25,948 bases of DNA from a virus, in the IMG/VR virus record IMGVR_UViG_3300037189_009502, positions 1 to 25,948 of that record. One strand, written 5' to 3'. This document shows, one piece after another, positions 1-6,896 of this stretch. The translations under genes were made by a program, and so were the position numbers. The first letter of the stretch is position 1. The number at the start of each line of letters is the position of its first letter. The notes under the pieces are model-generated. The model searched no databases, had not been told where the DNA came from, and saw nothing but the letters and a program-made list of their open reading frames with translations.

Positions 1-744
1 GACACGAGTAAAGCTATTAGTGATAGCGGCAGTATAATACGCAAAAGGGTTCTGCGATTTTGATTCGTCAAATTGCAGTCCGATTTGGCTGAGTTGTAAC
101 AGGGCTTGGCTTCGCATTTCGTCATTGTAGGTGTATCCTCTCCAGTTTGATCTTGTTGCATAACGCTCACATAATTTCATAAACATCAGTGCTAGTTTTT
201 TAGTCATAGTGCCGTGGTCTCTGCTCCACTCTCCGGTGACCAAGTCTCCCTTCCAGTGGCTCTTGCCCACACAAAAAGGAGTACCGTCGTCGGTTACCTT
301 ATAATGTTGAAAAGGAGGAAAGTTACATTTAACGTATCTAGTGGTTGAAGCTGGTTCCTCTTCGTCGTACTCGCTACGTGTGGCTTCTTCCTCTTCGGCA
401 GCCAGCACAGCCTTGGCAGTTTTTACATCATCAATGGGCACATGATCCCAGGTCATTAAGCGAAAAACAACGTCGGTGTCGGGTACATCTTTGAGTTTGA
501 CTTCAAACTCCTCCAACTTTCGTTTTTCGCCTGTGGCAGCCAAGGCTGCTTCATGTGCCAGCTTGGCCAATCGATCAGCGCGGTTTTGCCTGGCTTCTTT
601 GATGTTCTTTTTGTTGATTTGCTTGACATCATGCAAGATCATGTCATAGTCTGCAAATTCAGGTTCTAGATAAGTGCAGTAAGTTGTCTTGCTTCGATGT
701 ATTTCCTTCAAAATATCTTTGTTGTTGAGGTAATTGTGTTTCAT
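1..744 (-). CDS. 55: Late-transcription sigma factor, T4 gp55-like (partial, C-terminus beyond left edge)
   Basis: Reading the minus strand from the ATG at 744-742 gives 248 codons without a stop, so the gene leaves the window at base 1. The late part (about residues 205-248) contains WRGYTYNDEMRSQALLQL, then GLQFDESKSQNPFAYY and AAITNSFTRV. This is the sigma region 2-like core I recognise from T4 gp55, the phage sigma subunit that directs host RNA polymerase to late promoters (TATAAATA in T4). The N-terminal 200 residues are longer than in T4 gp55 (185 aa in total). They hold a basic/Ala-rich helical stretch (about 45-80) and an acidic run near 133-146 (EEEEA, then YDEEEP). The start is supported by AAAGGA at 755-750, five bases upstream. 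The gene is divergent from the baseplate module. The identity is confident; the role of the N-terminal extension is unknown. Confidence 0.88.
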   Translation of the reverse strand, partial: MKHNYLNNKDILKEIHRSKTTYCTYLEPEFADYDMILHDVKQINKKNIKEARQNRADRLAKLAHEAALAATGEKRKLEEFEVKLKDVPDTDVVFRLMTWDHVPIDDVKTAKAVLAAEEEEATRSEYDEEEPASTTRYVKCNFPPFQHYKVTDDGTPFCVGKSHWKGDLVTGEWSRDHGTMTKKLALMFMKLCERYATRSNWRGYTYNDEMRSQALLQLSQIGLQFDESKSQNPFAYYTAAITNSFTRV

Positions 745-766
745 GGGGATCCTTTAAACTAAGCAT

Positions 767-795
767 ATATTACTACGAATAAATATTAAAAGCAA
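767..795 (-). promoter_or_regulatory. Sigma70-like promoter for the late sigma factor gene
   Basis: On the minus strand TTGCTT (795-790) is followed after exactly 17 bases by TAATAT (772-767). The gene's Shine-Dalgarno (755-750) and ATG (744) lie just downstream. This fits a host sigma70-type early or middle promoter. The match is to a loose consensus in AT-rich DNA, so it is a candidate only. It overlaps the oppositely oriented late-type element at 778-785. Confidence 0.4.
778..785 (+). promoter_or_regulatory. Late-type promoter element (GATAAATA-like, core TAAATA)
   Basis: The sequence GAATAAATA ends at 785, with the TAAATA core at 780-785, close to the T4 late consensus TATAAATA. The predicted start about 6 bases after the last A leaves a leader of roughly 16 bases. 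That leader contains a good Shine-Dalgarno, AAGAGG (794-799), 7 bases before the ATG at 807. This would be the first promoter of the plus-strand structural module. Confidence 0.6.
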
Positions 796-806
796 GAGGT
801 TTATCT

Positions 807-1640
807 ATGTCTTTTAATTTTAGTTCATTAACATCTGGAATCGCCAATGCCGCTGGTGGCATACTTGGCGGCATTTCGGGCAATCCTGGCGCCGGCATCA
901 TCGGCCAAATTGGCAGCATACTAGACCCCAGCAATGCTAGATTATCCATGACCAATTTGCTCAAAGGTGGCGGCAACCGCCCGGCTAAAATTGGAGAAAC
1001 CCGTGTTGGTTTTGTGAATGCGGCAGCAGGACCGGTTGCGCTCGACGATGATTGGAGAGTTCGTGTAAGTTTAGGCAATGACGCTGGCATTTTTTATCAA
1101 ACCAATCCTGGCATCATGGAACCTTTGGTTAAAACAAACGGAGTAGTTTTCCCTTACACACCGGCTGTGACCACCAGCTACACTGCCACCTACAGTAGTC
1201 AGAAACCCACGCACAGCAACTACCCTGCATATTTCTATGAATCTAGCGAAGTGCAGGCCATACAAATCACTGGCGATTTTACAGTACAAAATCAAGATGA
1301 AGGTGCCTATCTAATTGCTTGTATTTACTTTTTTAGGGCTTGCACAAAAATGTTCTACGGCAGCGGAGAAAACGCAGGCAATCCACCACCGGTGGTTTTC
1401 TTGAACGGTTATGGTCCAGACATACTGCCAAATGTTCCTTGTATAGTAACCAGTTTTCAACAGGTAATGGGCAACGACGTAGACTATATAGATGTTAAAA
1501 CTTATGGTGCGACCAATAGAGTGCCCACAGCCTGTCAATTACAACTCAGTCTACAGCCTGTTTACAGCAGAAAGAAGATTGCTGAGTTTGATTTGAATAA
1601 GTTTGCTGCCGGACAACTAGTTGGAGGAGGATTCCTATAA
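807..1640 (+). CDS. Putative tail-tube/baseplate junction protein (gp48/gp54-type position)
   Basis: This is a 277-residue protein. Residues 8-36 are Gly/Ala-rich and hydrophobic (repeated GGI/AGI), a flexible or membrane/tube-contacting N-terminus rather than a classical signal peptide. The core (about 80-265) is a soluble alpha/beta domain with the patterns TSYTATYSSQKPTHSNYPAYF, QITGDFTVQNQDEGAY and VTSFQQVMGNDVDYIDV, ending CQLQLSLQPVYSRKKI. I associate such proteins with tail-tube initiator or cap subunits (T4 gp48/gp54) in T4-like phages from environmental contigs, but I cannot verify that by alignment. It is the first gene of the module and its stop overlaps the start of the gp53-like gene (TAATG), indicating translational coupling. 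AAGAGG lies 7 bases before the ATG. It is a virion component with good confidence; the exact subunit is uncertain. Confidence 0.55.
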   Translation: MSFNFSSLTSGIANAAGGILGGISGNPGAGIIGQIGSILDPSNARLSMTNLLKGGGNRPAKIGETRVGFVNAAAGPVALDDDWRVRVSLGNDAGIFYQTNPGIMEPLVKTNGVVFPYTPAVTTSYTATYSSQKPTHSNYPAYFYESSEVQAIQITGDFTVQNQDEGAYLIACIYFFRACTKMFYGSGENAGNPPPVVFLNGYGPDILPNVPCIVTSFQQVMGNDVDYIDVKTYGATNRVPTACQLQLSLQPVYSRKKIAEFDLNKFAAGQLVGGGFL

Positions 1641-1939
1641 TGGCTGCTTACAGCAAATCCAGTCCTTACTTTAGCACACAAAGCTTTGGGGCCTTTCTAG
1701 ACGTGTTAAATTATAGAAGTATACCCAGCGACCCCAGCGACGCCGAGTTTAACATTACTTCAGTTTACAAACACCGCCCAGACCTATTGGCATTTGACTT
1801 GTATGGTGATGCTGCCTTGTGGTGGGTGTTTACCAGTCGTAACCCCAATGTTCTCAAAGATCCAGTGTTTGACTTTTATCCTGGACAAACAATTTTTATA
1901 CCTAAAAAAGAAGCACTAGTGGCTGCACTAGGAATTTAA
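1640..1939 (+). CDS. 53: Baseplate wedge protein, T4 gp53-like
   Basis: This is a 99-residue protein. The N-terminus SSPYFSTQ is followed by NYRSIPSDPSD, then YKHRPDLLAFDLYGDAALWW (about 46-65), RNPNVLKDP (70-78) and FDFYPGQTIFIPK (80-92). The block 'hRPDLLAfDLYGD..WWvF..RNP..ikDPifDF.PG..IfiP' is the signature of phage gp53 wedge proteins, whose C-terminal part resembles a LysM-type fold. In T4, gp53 helps join wedges around the hub. The start is well placed: a strong GGAGGAGGA (1623-1631) inside the end of the previous gene lies 8 bases before the ATG, and the two genes overlap by one base. It is half the length of T4 gp53 (196 aa), so it is a minimal version. Confidence 0.82.
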   Translation: MAAYSKSSPYFSTQSFGAFLDVLNYRSIPSDPSDAEFNITSVYKHRPDLLAFDLYGDAALWWVFTSRNPNVLKDPVFDFYPGQTIFIPKKEALVAALGI

Positions 1940-1942
1940 TCA

Positions 1943-4294
1943 ATGGCCATGGATAATCTAAAAGTCAAGTCAGAGAATTCATATTTTACCAATGTAGACC
2001 CAATGGGTAACATTGTTGGTGAGTACCCAACGTTGAGTGCCGACGAAGACACCAAATTACGTGCAGCCAATCAGCAGGCTGCCCGTGAAGCAGAAAATCA
2101 AAGCGCCGCAGAAACTGCTCGCCTAGCTGAAAAAAATCGGGCAGCTTCTCAGGACGACAAGGACAAAGACAAAGAAAATAAAACTAAACCAGGTGGCACC
2201 ACAACAGTTGCACCAAAAATAGAACTAGGTCCTCCTCGCGGCAACCCTTTGTTTGACTATGCAAACTATACCTATGGGTTGAGCTTTCATGTTATTCCTA
2301 TAGAAAAGTACAACAATTTGGTTAAGAATGAGGTTGCTTATACCAACGAAGACAACACAGTGTTGATAGCCAGTGCCGGACGTCGCGGCACAGACTTTGG
2401 TCGCAATGCTAGATTCAATGAAGATTTCTATTTTGAAAACCTTAAAATGACCACTGTGGTGGGTTCAAATTCAAGAAACAAAAATACCAATGCCATAGAC
2501 ATTAATTTTAGTCTAATAGAACCATATGGCTTTACCTTTATTAATCGACTGCTACAGGTAGCAGAAGATCTTAAAGCAAAAAACTGGTTTCAAATACCAT
2601 TTATGTTGCAAATAGATTTCTTTGGCAACGATGACCTAGGCGGGTTGGCACATCCTATCAAAGATCAAACAAAATATATTCCTATCAAATTGACAGGCTG
2701 TAAATCTAAAGTTACTTCCAAGGGTGCAGAATATCAAATACAAGCAGTTCCTTATACACACACTGCCTACTCTGAAACTGTGGTAAGTACTCCGGCATTT
2801 TTTGAAGTCACCGCCAAGAAAGTAGAAGACTTTTTTAGTAGCAAAGGATCTGCTGGTCAAGCTGAATTGATCATGAAAACACAAAACGCTGGCAAAGAGC
2901 GGGTTGAACAGATCAACAAAGAAATTGAAGAAGAACGTAAAAAAGATCCCAAGAGTACTCGCATAGCTGAAAAAGAAAAAGATCTAGGCAAGATAAGTCA
3001 GGATGTAAAGAATACCACTTATCTGGTAAACAGTTATACGGCAGCCATAAACAGTTGGCAAAAACAATTAAAAGAAAACAAACATCAAGAACAAGCAGAA
3101 TACTACGAGTTTGTATTTGACCCAGAAATTGGCGCCAGCGAAATTGTCACTCCTAAAAAAACACAGGCCAGCCGCACTCCTATGTTGACTCTTAACACAC
3201 CTGGGGGCATTGCAGCCATACGTGCGCAGGCAGGATTGCCGGCTGCCGGCACAGATGTCAACACAGAATTGTTCAGTGTCAATGCAGGAACCAGCATAAT
3301 TGAAGTCATCAATCAAGTCATGCGTAATACCAAATACATACGCGATCAATTTGATGATCCTCCTAATGCCAATGCAATTGAAAAACCCATCAACTGGTAT
3401 AAGATTGTACCTGTGGTTGAATTACTGGAGTTTGACAACAAACTAGACAAATACAGCAGAAAAATTACCTACCATATCAACAAGTACGTACAGCACAATA
3501 CTAAATTCAGAGACGGTCCTAAATCTCATCCCACAGCTTACAGCAAGAAATATTCCTACATGTACACTGGACAAAACAAGGATGTTCTAGACTTTAGCAT
3601 AGACTTTGACACCATGTTTTATACTGCCATCACGGCAGATAAATCAAAGGTAGAAAAAATACAGGTTCAAAAACAAAACGAACAAAAACAGGAAGAGCCA
3701 ACTACTCCACCCACACCCGGAGTCAAGGTACAAAACTCTGTGACACAACCTGTTAGTGGACAAGCCGACATGGTCAATCCGGCCAGCACAGATGCCAAAG
3801 CAGTGTTGGTCAATGATTTTTCCAAAAGTGCAATGAGTAGCAGTCGAGGAGACATGATCAATGTTAGGCTGAAAATCATTGGCGACCCTGAACTAATCAA
3901 ACAAGACGACATATTCTTTAATCCATCAAACAATCCTACTCGAAACATAGGTATGGTAGATCCCAAGAGCATGAGCCTTGTATTTGATGCTGGAGAAGTA
4001 TTTGCCTTATTGGAATTCAGAACTCCTGTGGATTTTGATCAAGACACAGGATTGGCAAAGTTTGATCAAACTGGCATAACCAGCGTGTTTAGCGGACTTT
4101 ACAAAGTCATCACAGTTGAAAATGAATTCACACGCGGACAGTTTACACAAACACTAGACATGGTTAGATTATTCGATCAACCCAAATATGACACATTACA
4201 GGGCAGTGAAATTAACACCAACAAAGAAAGACAGCCCGACAATAAAACAATTGCCGACGTGAACAAAAATGAAGCCGCCGGCGGCGGTGTATAA
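1943..4294 (+). CDS. Probable baseplate hub protein (gp27 position)
   Basis: This is a 783-residue protein. Residues 30-95 are Ala/Glu/Lys/Asp-rich and low complexity. Residues 96-300 form a globular part beginning NPLFDYANYTYGLSFHVIP, a pattern seen in hub and structural proteins encoded next to phage spikes. Residues 313-386 are predicted long charged helix or coiled coil (ERVEQINKEIEEERKKD). Residues 400-565 are globular, including INQVMRNTKYIRDQ. Residues 570-600 are a Gln/Glu/Pro linker. The last 180 residues are globular again (SRGDMINVRLKIIGDPELI). Lying directly before the gp5-like spike, it is most likely the hub subunit that forms a trimeric base for the spike and tail tube, as T4 gp27 does, but it is twice the length of T4 gp27 (391 aa). 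AGGA (1930-1933) is 9 bases before the first of two in-frame ATGs (1943, 1949). The hub assignment is inference from context and fold-like patterns. Confidence 0.6.
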   Translation: MAMDNLKVKSENSYFTNVDPMGNIVGEYPTLSADEDTKLRAANQQAAREAENQSAAETARLAEKNRAASQDDKDKDKENKTKPGGTTTVAPKIELGPPRGNPLFDYANYTYGLSFHVIPIEKYNNLVKNEVAYTNEDNTVLIASAGRRGTDFGRNARFNEDFYFENLKMTTVVGSNSRNKNTNAIDINFSLIEPYGFTFINRLLQVAEDLKAKNWFQIPFMLQIDFFGNDDLGGLAHPIKDQTKYIPIKLTGCKSKVTSKGAEYQIQAVPYTHTAYSETVVSTPAFFEVTAKKVEDFFSSKGSAGQAELIMKTQNAGKERVEQINKEIEEERKKDPKSTRIAEKEKDLGKISQDVKNTTYLVNSYTAAINSWQKQLKENKHQEQAEYYEFVFDPEIGASEIVTPKKTQASRTPMLTLNTPGGIAAIRAQAGLPAAGTDVNTELFSVNAGTSIIEVINQVMRNTKYIRDQFDDPPNANAIEKPINWYKIVPVVELLEFDNKLDKYSRKITYHINKYVQHNTKFRDGPKSHPTAYSKKYSYMYTGQNKDVLDFSIDFDTMFYTAITADKSKVEKIQVQKQNEQKQEEPTTPPTPGVKVQNSVTQPVSGQADMVNPASTDAKAVLVNDFSKSAMSSSRGDMINVRLKIIGDPELIKQDDIFFNPSNNPTRNIGMVDPKSMSLVFDAGEVFALLEFRTPVDFDQDTGLAKFDQTGITSVFSGLYKVITVENEFTRGQFTQTLDMVRLFDQPKYDTLQGSEINTNKERQPDNKTIADVNKNEAAGGGV

Positions 4295-4304
4295 GGATTA
4301 AACA

Positions 4305-6464
4305 ATGGCCATGGATAGACGCTCGGGCAAGAAGCCGCCAGAACATTTTGTTAGAGAAGACTCCTCTACTAGACTGGACACAGGCCCGTATATTGGAAAA
4401 ATTAAAAACAACTTGGATCCAAGTCGTTCAGGACGACTGCAGGTTTATATTCCTGACCTAAGCGGTGGCAACGAAGATGCCGCAGAAAATTGGCGCACAG
4501 TCAGTTATGCAAGCCCTTTCTTTGGCAGTACCACACAGCCAGACACCAACAAACAAAATGCTTTCAGCAAGGTACGACATTCCTATGGCATGTGGGCAGT
4601 GCCTCCTGACATAGGTAATCTAGTGTTGTGTACTTTTGTAGCAGGAGACCCAAATCGCGGTTACTGGTTTGCCTGCGTACCAGGACAGCTTGGGCATCAT
4701 ATGATTCCTGGCATTGGTGGCAGCCACAATGTTGATGCCGGAACCATAGAAGATCCCAAAGTCAGCAAAAATTACACCAAAGGCAAGCCCACAGTAGTGG
4801 CAGAGTTCAATGAAAATGATGAAGGCACAGACTGGACAAACTTTGTAAATTTAAAGAAACCTGTGCATGAAGAACAGTTCAAAGTTTACCTAGAGCAAGG
4901 ACTAGAAGAAGATTACACTAGAGGTATTGTTTCTAGTACAAGTCAACGTGAAAGTCCAAGCTATGTGTTTGGCATCAGCACACCAGGTCGCCCTTTCAAA
5001 GATACTGCATCAGATCCGCAGTATGCCAACAAGATACAAAGTGGTGACCTAAAAGAAAGTGACTATGCAGTGGCTGCCAGAAAAGGCGGGCATTCATTTA
5101 TAATGGACGATGGTAACTTTCAAGGCAAAGACAATCTTGTTAGACTGCGCACAGCCGGCGGACATCAAATCTTAATGAATGACAGCGAGCACATACTTTA
5201 CATTGGCAACGACACTGGCAGTGTGTGGGTTGAATTAACAGGTGCCGGGCACTTGAACATCTTTACAGCCAACAGTCTCAATGTCAGAGCCGGTGCTGAT
5301 CTAAACTTTCACGCCGACAGAGACATCAAACTCAATGCTGGCAGCAACATACAAATGAGTGCCGGAAAAGCCATACAGCAACAGAGTAAAACAAATGCAC
5401 TCAACACCACAGAAGCCATTACCTTGTTTGGCGGCTCAAAAGTCAATGTTGGTAGTTCAGGCACCGTTAACTTGAATTCTGGATCATCAACCAATGTAAC
5501 AGCATCTGGTGCTGTGTATCTAACCGGCAGTACTGTAAATCTCAACAATGGATTCAGTCCTTCGGCAGTGTTTGACAAGCCAAGTCCATTGAAGTTCAAC
5601 AAATTGCCCGACACAGGCAAGCAAGGTGACAAGTGGTTGAGTGTAGATGGAGCATTGCCCACCATTGTGCCCATTGCGCCCACACATGAGCCATGGAAAC
5701 TGCACCAACAGTCTACAATGCCTGGCATATTTACACCAGCGGCTGTTGGAGAAAACACCAAAGATCCAGGCGCAGGAGTAACATCGGGAAAACCTCCCAG
5801 CAAAGAACTTCCAGTAGTTGAGTGCAAAGGCACAGAGCCACCAACTCCACCAACAGATGCAGGGCCCAAGGCAGCACAAGGTGTTGGTGTTAAAAATCCA
5901 GCAAGTAAATCAATATTGAGCAAGAGCAATGCTCCTGTGGTAACAGAAGGTGTGGGCCCCTTGACAGCACAACAAACTGCCGCAGTCATGGCACAACTGG
6001 GACACAACGAAAGCGGATCCAATTATCAAGCTGAAAACCAATACTTTTACATAGGCAAATATCAAACTGGAGCCGCAGTACTAGTAGACCAAGGATACAT
6101 CAAACGTGATGCTTACGCACTCTATGGCAACAAAGCTGTGAACAATGCCAGTTCTTGGACCGGCAAAGACGGAATAACCAGCAAAGAAGAATACAAAAAC
6201 AATGGCCCGTTGCAGGAAAAGGTCATGCAACAGTTGTTGAAGAGCAATTACAAAACATTGACTCGAATTGGTGCTATCAAGGACGGAGACGACCAGTGTA
6301 CAGTGGCCGGCATGCTGGCAGCCAGTCACCTAATAGGTGCAGGTGGTGCCAACAACTGGCGCAACACCGGTGGCGGGCAAGATGCCAACGGCACCACAGG
6401 CACATCCTATTTCAACATGGGTCGATATGCAGTAGACGTATTGGCGGCCCCAACAACGGCTTAA
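4305..6464 (+). CDS. 5: Cell-puncturing spike, gp5-like, with C-terminal lysozyme/transglycosylase-like domain
   Basis: This is a 719-residue protein. Residues 28-125 form a gp5/VgrG-type OB-fold (YIGKIKNNLDPSRSGRLQVY, GMWAVPPDIGNLVLCTFV, GDPNRGYWFACVPGQ). Residues 265-412 lead into a repetitive beta-helix (LRTAGGHQILMND, then LNVRAGADLNFHADRDIKL and similar strands), the needle. After a Pro/Thr/Gly-rich linker (about 415-550, with EPPTPPTDAGP) comes a domain at about 555-715. It has LGHNESGSNY, with probable catalytic Glu569, followed by YIGKYQTGAAVL (582-593), WTGKDGITS and AASHLIGAGGANNW. This pattern belongs to phage tail-associated lysozyme-like or lytic transglycosylase domains. The protein should trimerise on the hub, pierce the outer membrane and cut peptidoglycan. 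T4 gp5 places lysozyme between OB-fold and beta-helix; here it follows the beta-helix. AAGGA (4293-4297) overlaps the upstream stop and sits 7 bases before the ATG. Confidence 0.85.
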   Translation: MAMDRRSGKKPPEHFVREDSSTRLDTGPYIGKIKNNLDPSRSGRLQVYIPDLSGGNEDAAENWRTVSYASPFFGSTTQPDTNKQNAFSKVRHSYGMWAVPPDIGNLVLCTFVAGDPNRGYWFACVPGQLGHHMIPGIGGSHNVDAGTIEDPKVSKNYTKGKPTVVAEFNENDEGTDWTNFVNLKKPVHEEQFKVYLEQGLEEDYTRGIVSSTSQRESPSYVFGISTPGRPFKDTASDPQYANKIQSGDLKESDYAVAARKGGHSFIMDDGNFQGKDNLVRLRTAGGHQILMNDSEHILYIGNDTGSVWVELTGAGHLNIFTANSLNVRAGADLNFHADRDIKLNAGSNIQMSAGKAIQQQSKTNALNTTEAITLFGGSKVNVGSSGTVNLNSGSSTNVTASGAVYLTGSTVNLNNGFSPSAVFDKPSPLKFNKLPDTGKQGDKWLSVDGALPTIVPIAPTHEPWKLHQQSTMPGIFTPAAVGENTKDPGAGVTSGKPPSKELPVVECKGTEPPTPPTDAGPKAAQGVGVKNPASKSILSKSNAPVVTEGVGPLTAQQTAAVMAQLGHNESGSNYQAENQYFYIGKYQTGAAVLVDQGYIKRDAYALYGNKAVNNASSWTGKDGITSKEEYKNNGPLQEKVMQQLLKSNYKTLTRIGAIKDGDDQCTVAGMLAASHLIGAGGANNWRNTGGGQDANGTTGTSYFNMGRYAVDVLAAPTTA

Positions 6465-6467
6465 ATA
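6462..6467 (+). promoter_or_regulatory. Late-type promoter element TAAATA overlapping the spike stop codon
   Basis: The TAA stop of the spike gene (6462-6464) forms the first half of TAAATA. If it acts like a T4 late -10 element (last base at -6), transcription would start at about 6473, one base before the gp25-like ATG at 6474. No Shine-Dalgarno sequence precedes that ATG. Confidence 0.45.
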
Positions 6468-6473
6468 CATATT

Positions 6474-6851
6474 ATGATTACATACAAAGGGTTCAGCACC
6501 TACAACCGTTACAAAAAATTCCGCCTTACGGACTTTGAATTGGCCAAACAAGACTTGTTCAATCATTTTCATATCCGCAAAGGCGAAAAATTGATGAACC
6601 CAAATTTTGGTACCATCATATGGAACGTGCTGTTTGAACCATTCACCGAAGAAATTAAATCGGCTATCAAAGACGATATCAAAGCTGTGGTATCTTATGA
6701 CCCTCGTATGCGGGTAGGAGATGTCACAGTAACCGAGTACGAATACGGCATTCAAATTGACTGCGACTTGACTTACATCCCTGACAATCAAACAGAATTA
6801 CTCAAATTCAGATTTGATCAAAAAAGTCAAACTGTGCGCATGGTTCAATAA
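6474..6851 (+). CDS. 25: Baseplate wedge protein, T4 gp25-like
   Basis: This is a 125-residue protein, close to T4 gp25 (132 aa). The diagnostic block HIRKGEKLMNPNFGTIIWNV (about 32-51) is followed by LFEPFTEEIKSAIKDDI and SYDPRMRVGDVTV. It matches the gp25/lysozyme-like baseplate fold (RKGer...P.FG....Lf....e........I...i..yePRi.v..v.v). gp25 homologues are conserved sheath-initiating wedge components of contractile injection systems and, despite the family name, are not thought to be active lysozymes. The spike gene ends 9 bases upstream. There is no recognisable Shine-Dalgarno sequence, and a TAAATA element lies 6 bases before the ATG, so translation may be leaderless or coupled to the spike gene. 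Confidence 0.88.
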   Translation: MITYKGFSTYNRYKKFRLTDFELAKQDLFNHFHIRKGEKLMNPNFGTIIWNVLFEPFTEEIKSAIKDDIKAVVSYDPRMRVGDVTVTEYEYGIQIDCDLTYIPDNQTELLKFRFDQKSQTVRMVQ

Positions 6852-6870
6852 CGACGTACTTTATTTTACC

Positions 6871-6878
6871 CATAAATA
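6871..6878 (+). promoter_or_regulatory. Late-type promoter element CATAAATA
   Basis: CATAAATA (core 6873-6878) is the closest match in the window to the T4 late consensus TATAAATA, differing only at the first base. It lies in the 45-base gap between the gp25-like and gp6-like genes. The predicted start near 6884 gives a leader of about 13 bases carrying only a weak Shine-Dalgarno (ATAGGT, 6885-6890) before the ATG at 6897. Confidence 0.65.
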
Positions 6879-6896
6879 TTAGAAATAGGTATAATA

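Noticed and set aside
5309-6022. 237-residue minus-strand open frame opposite the spike gene
   Set aside because: It lies wholly antisense to a well-supported gene, is Ser/Pro/Leu/Cys-rich low-complexity, has no recognisable domain, and reflects the Gly/Thr/Asn-rich coding of the beta-helix on the other strand.
6155-6538. 127-residue plus-strand frame overlapping the end of the spike and start of the gp25-like gene
   Set aside because: It is a different frame across two well-supported genes, with Gln/Arg-rich composition typical of a shifted reading and no start signal.
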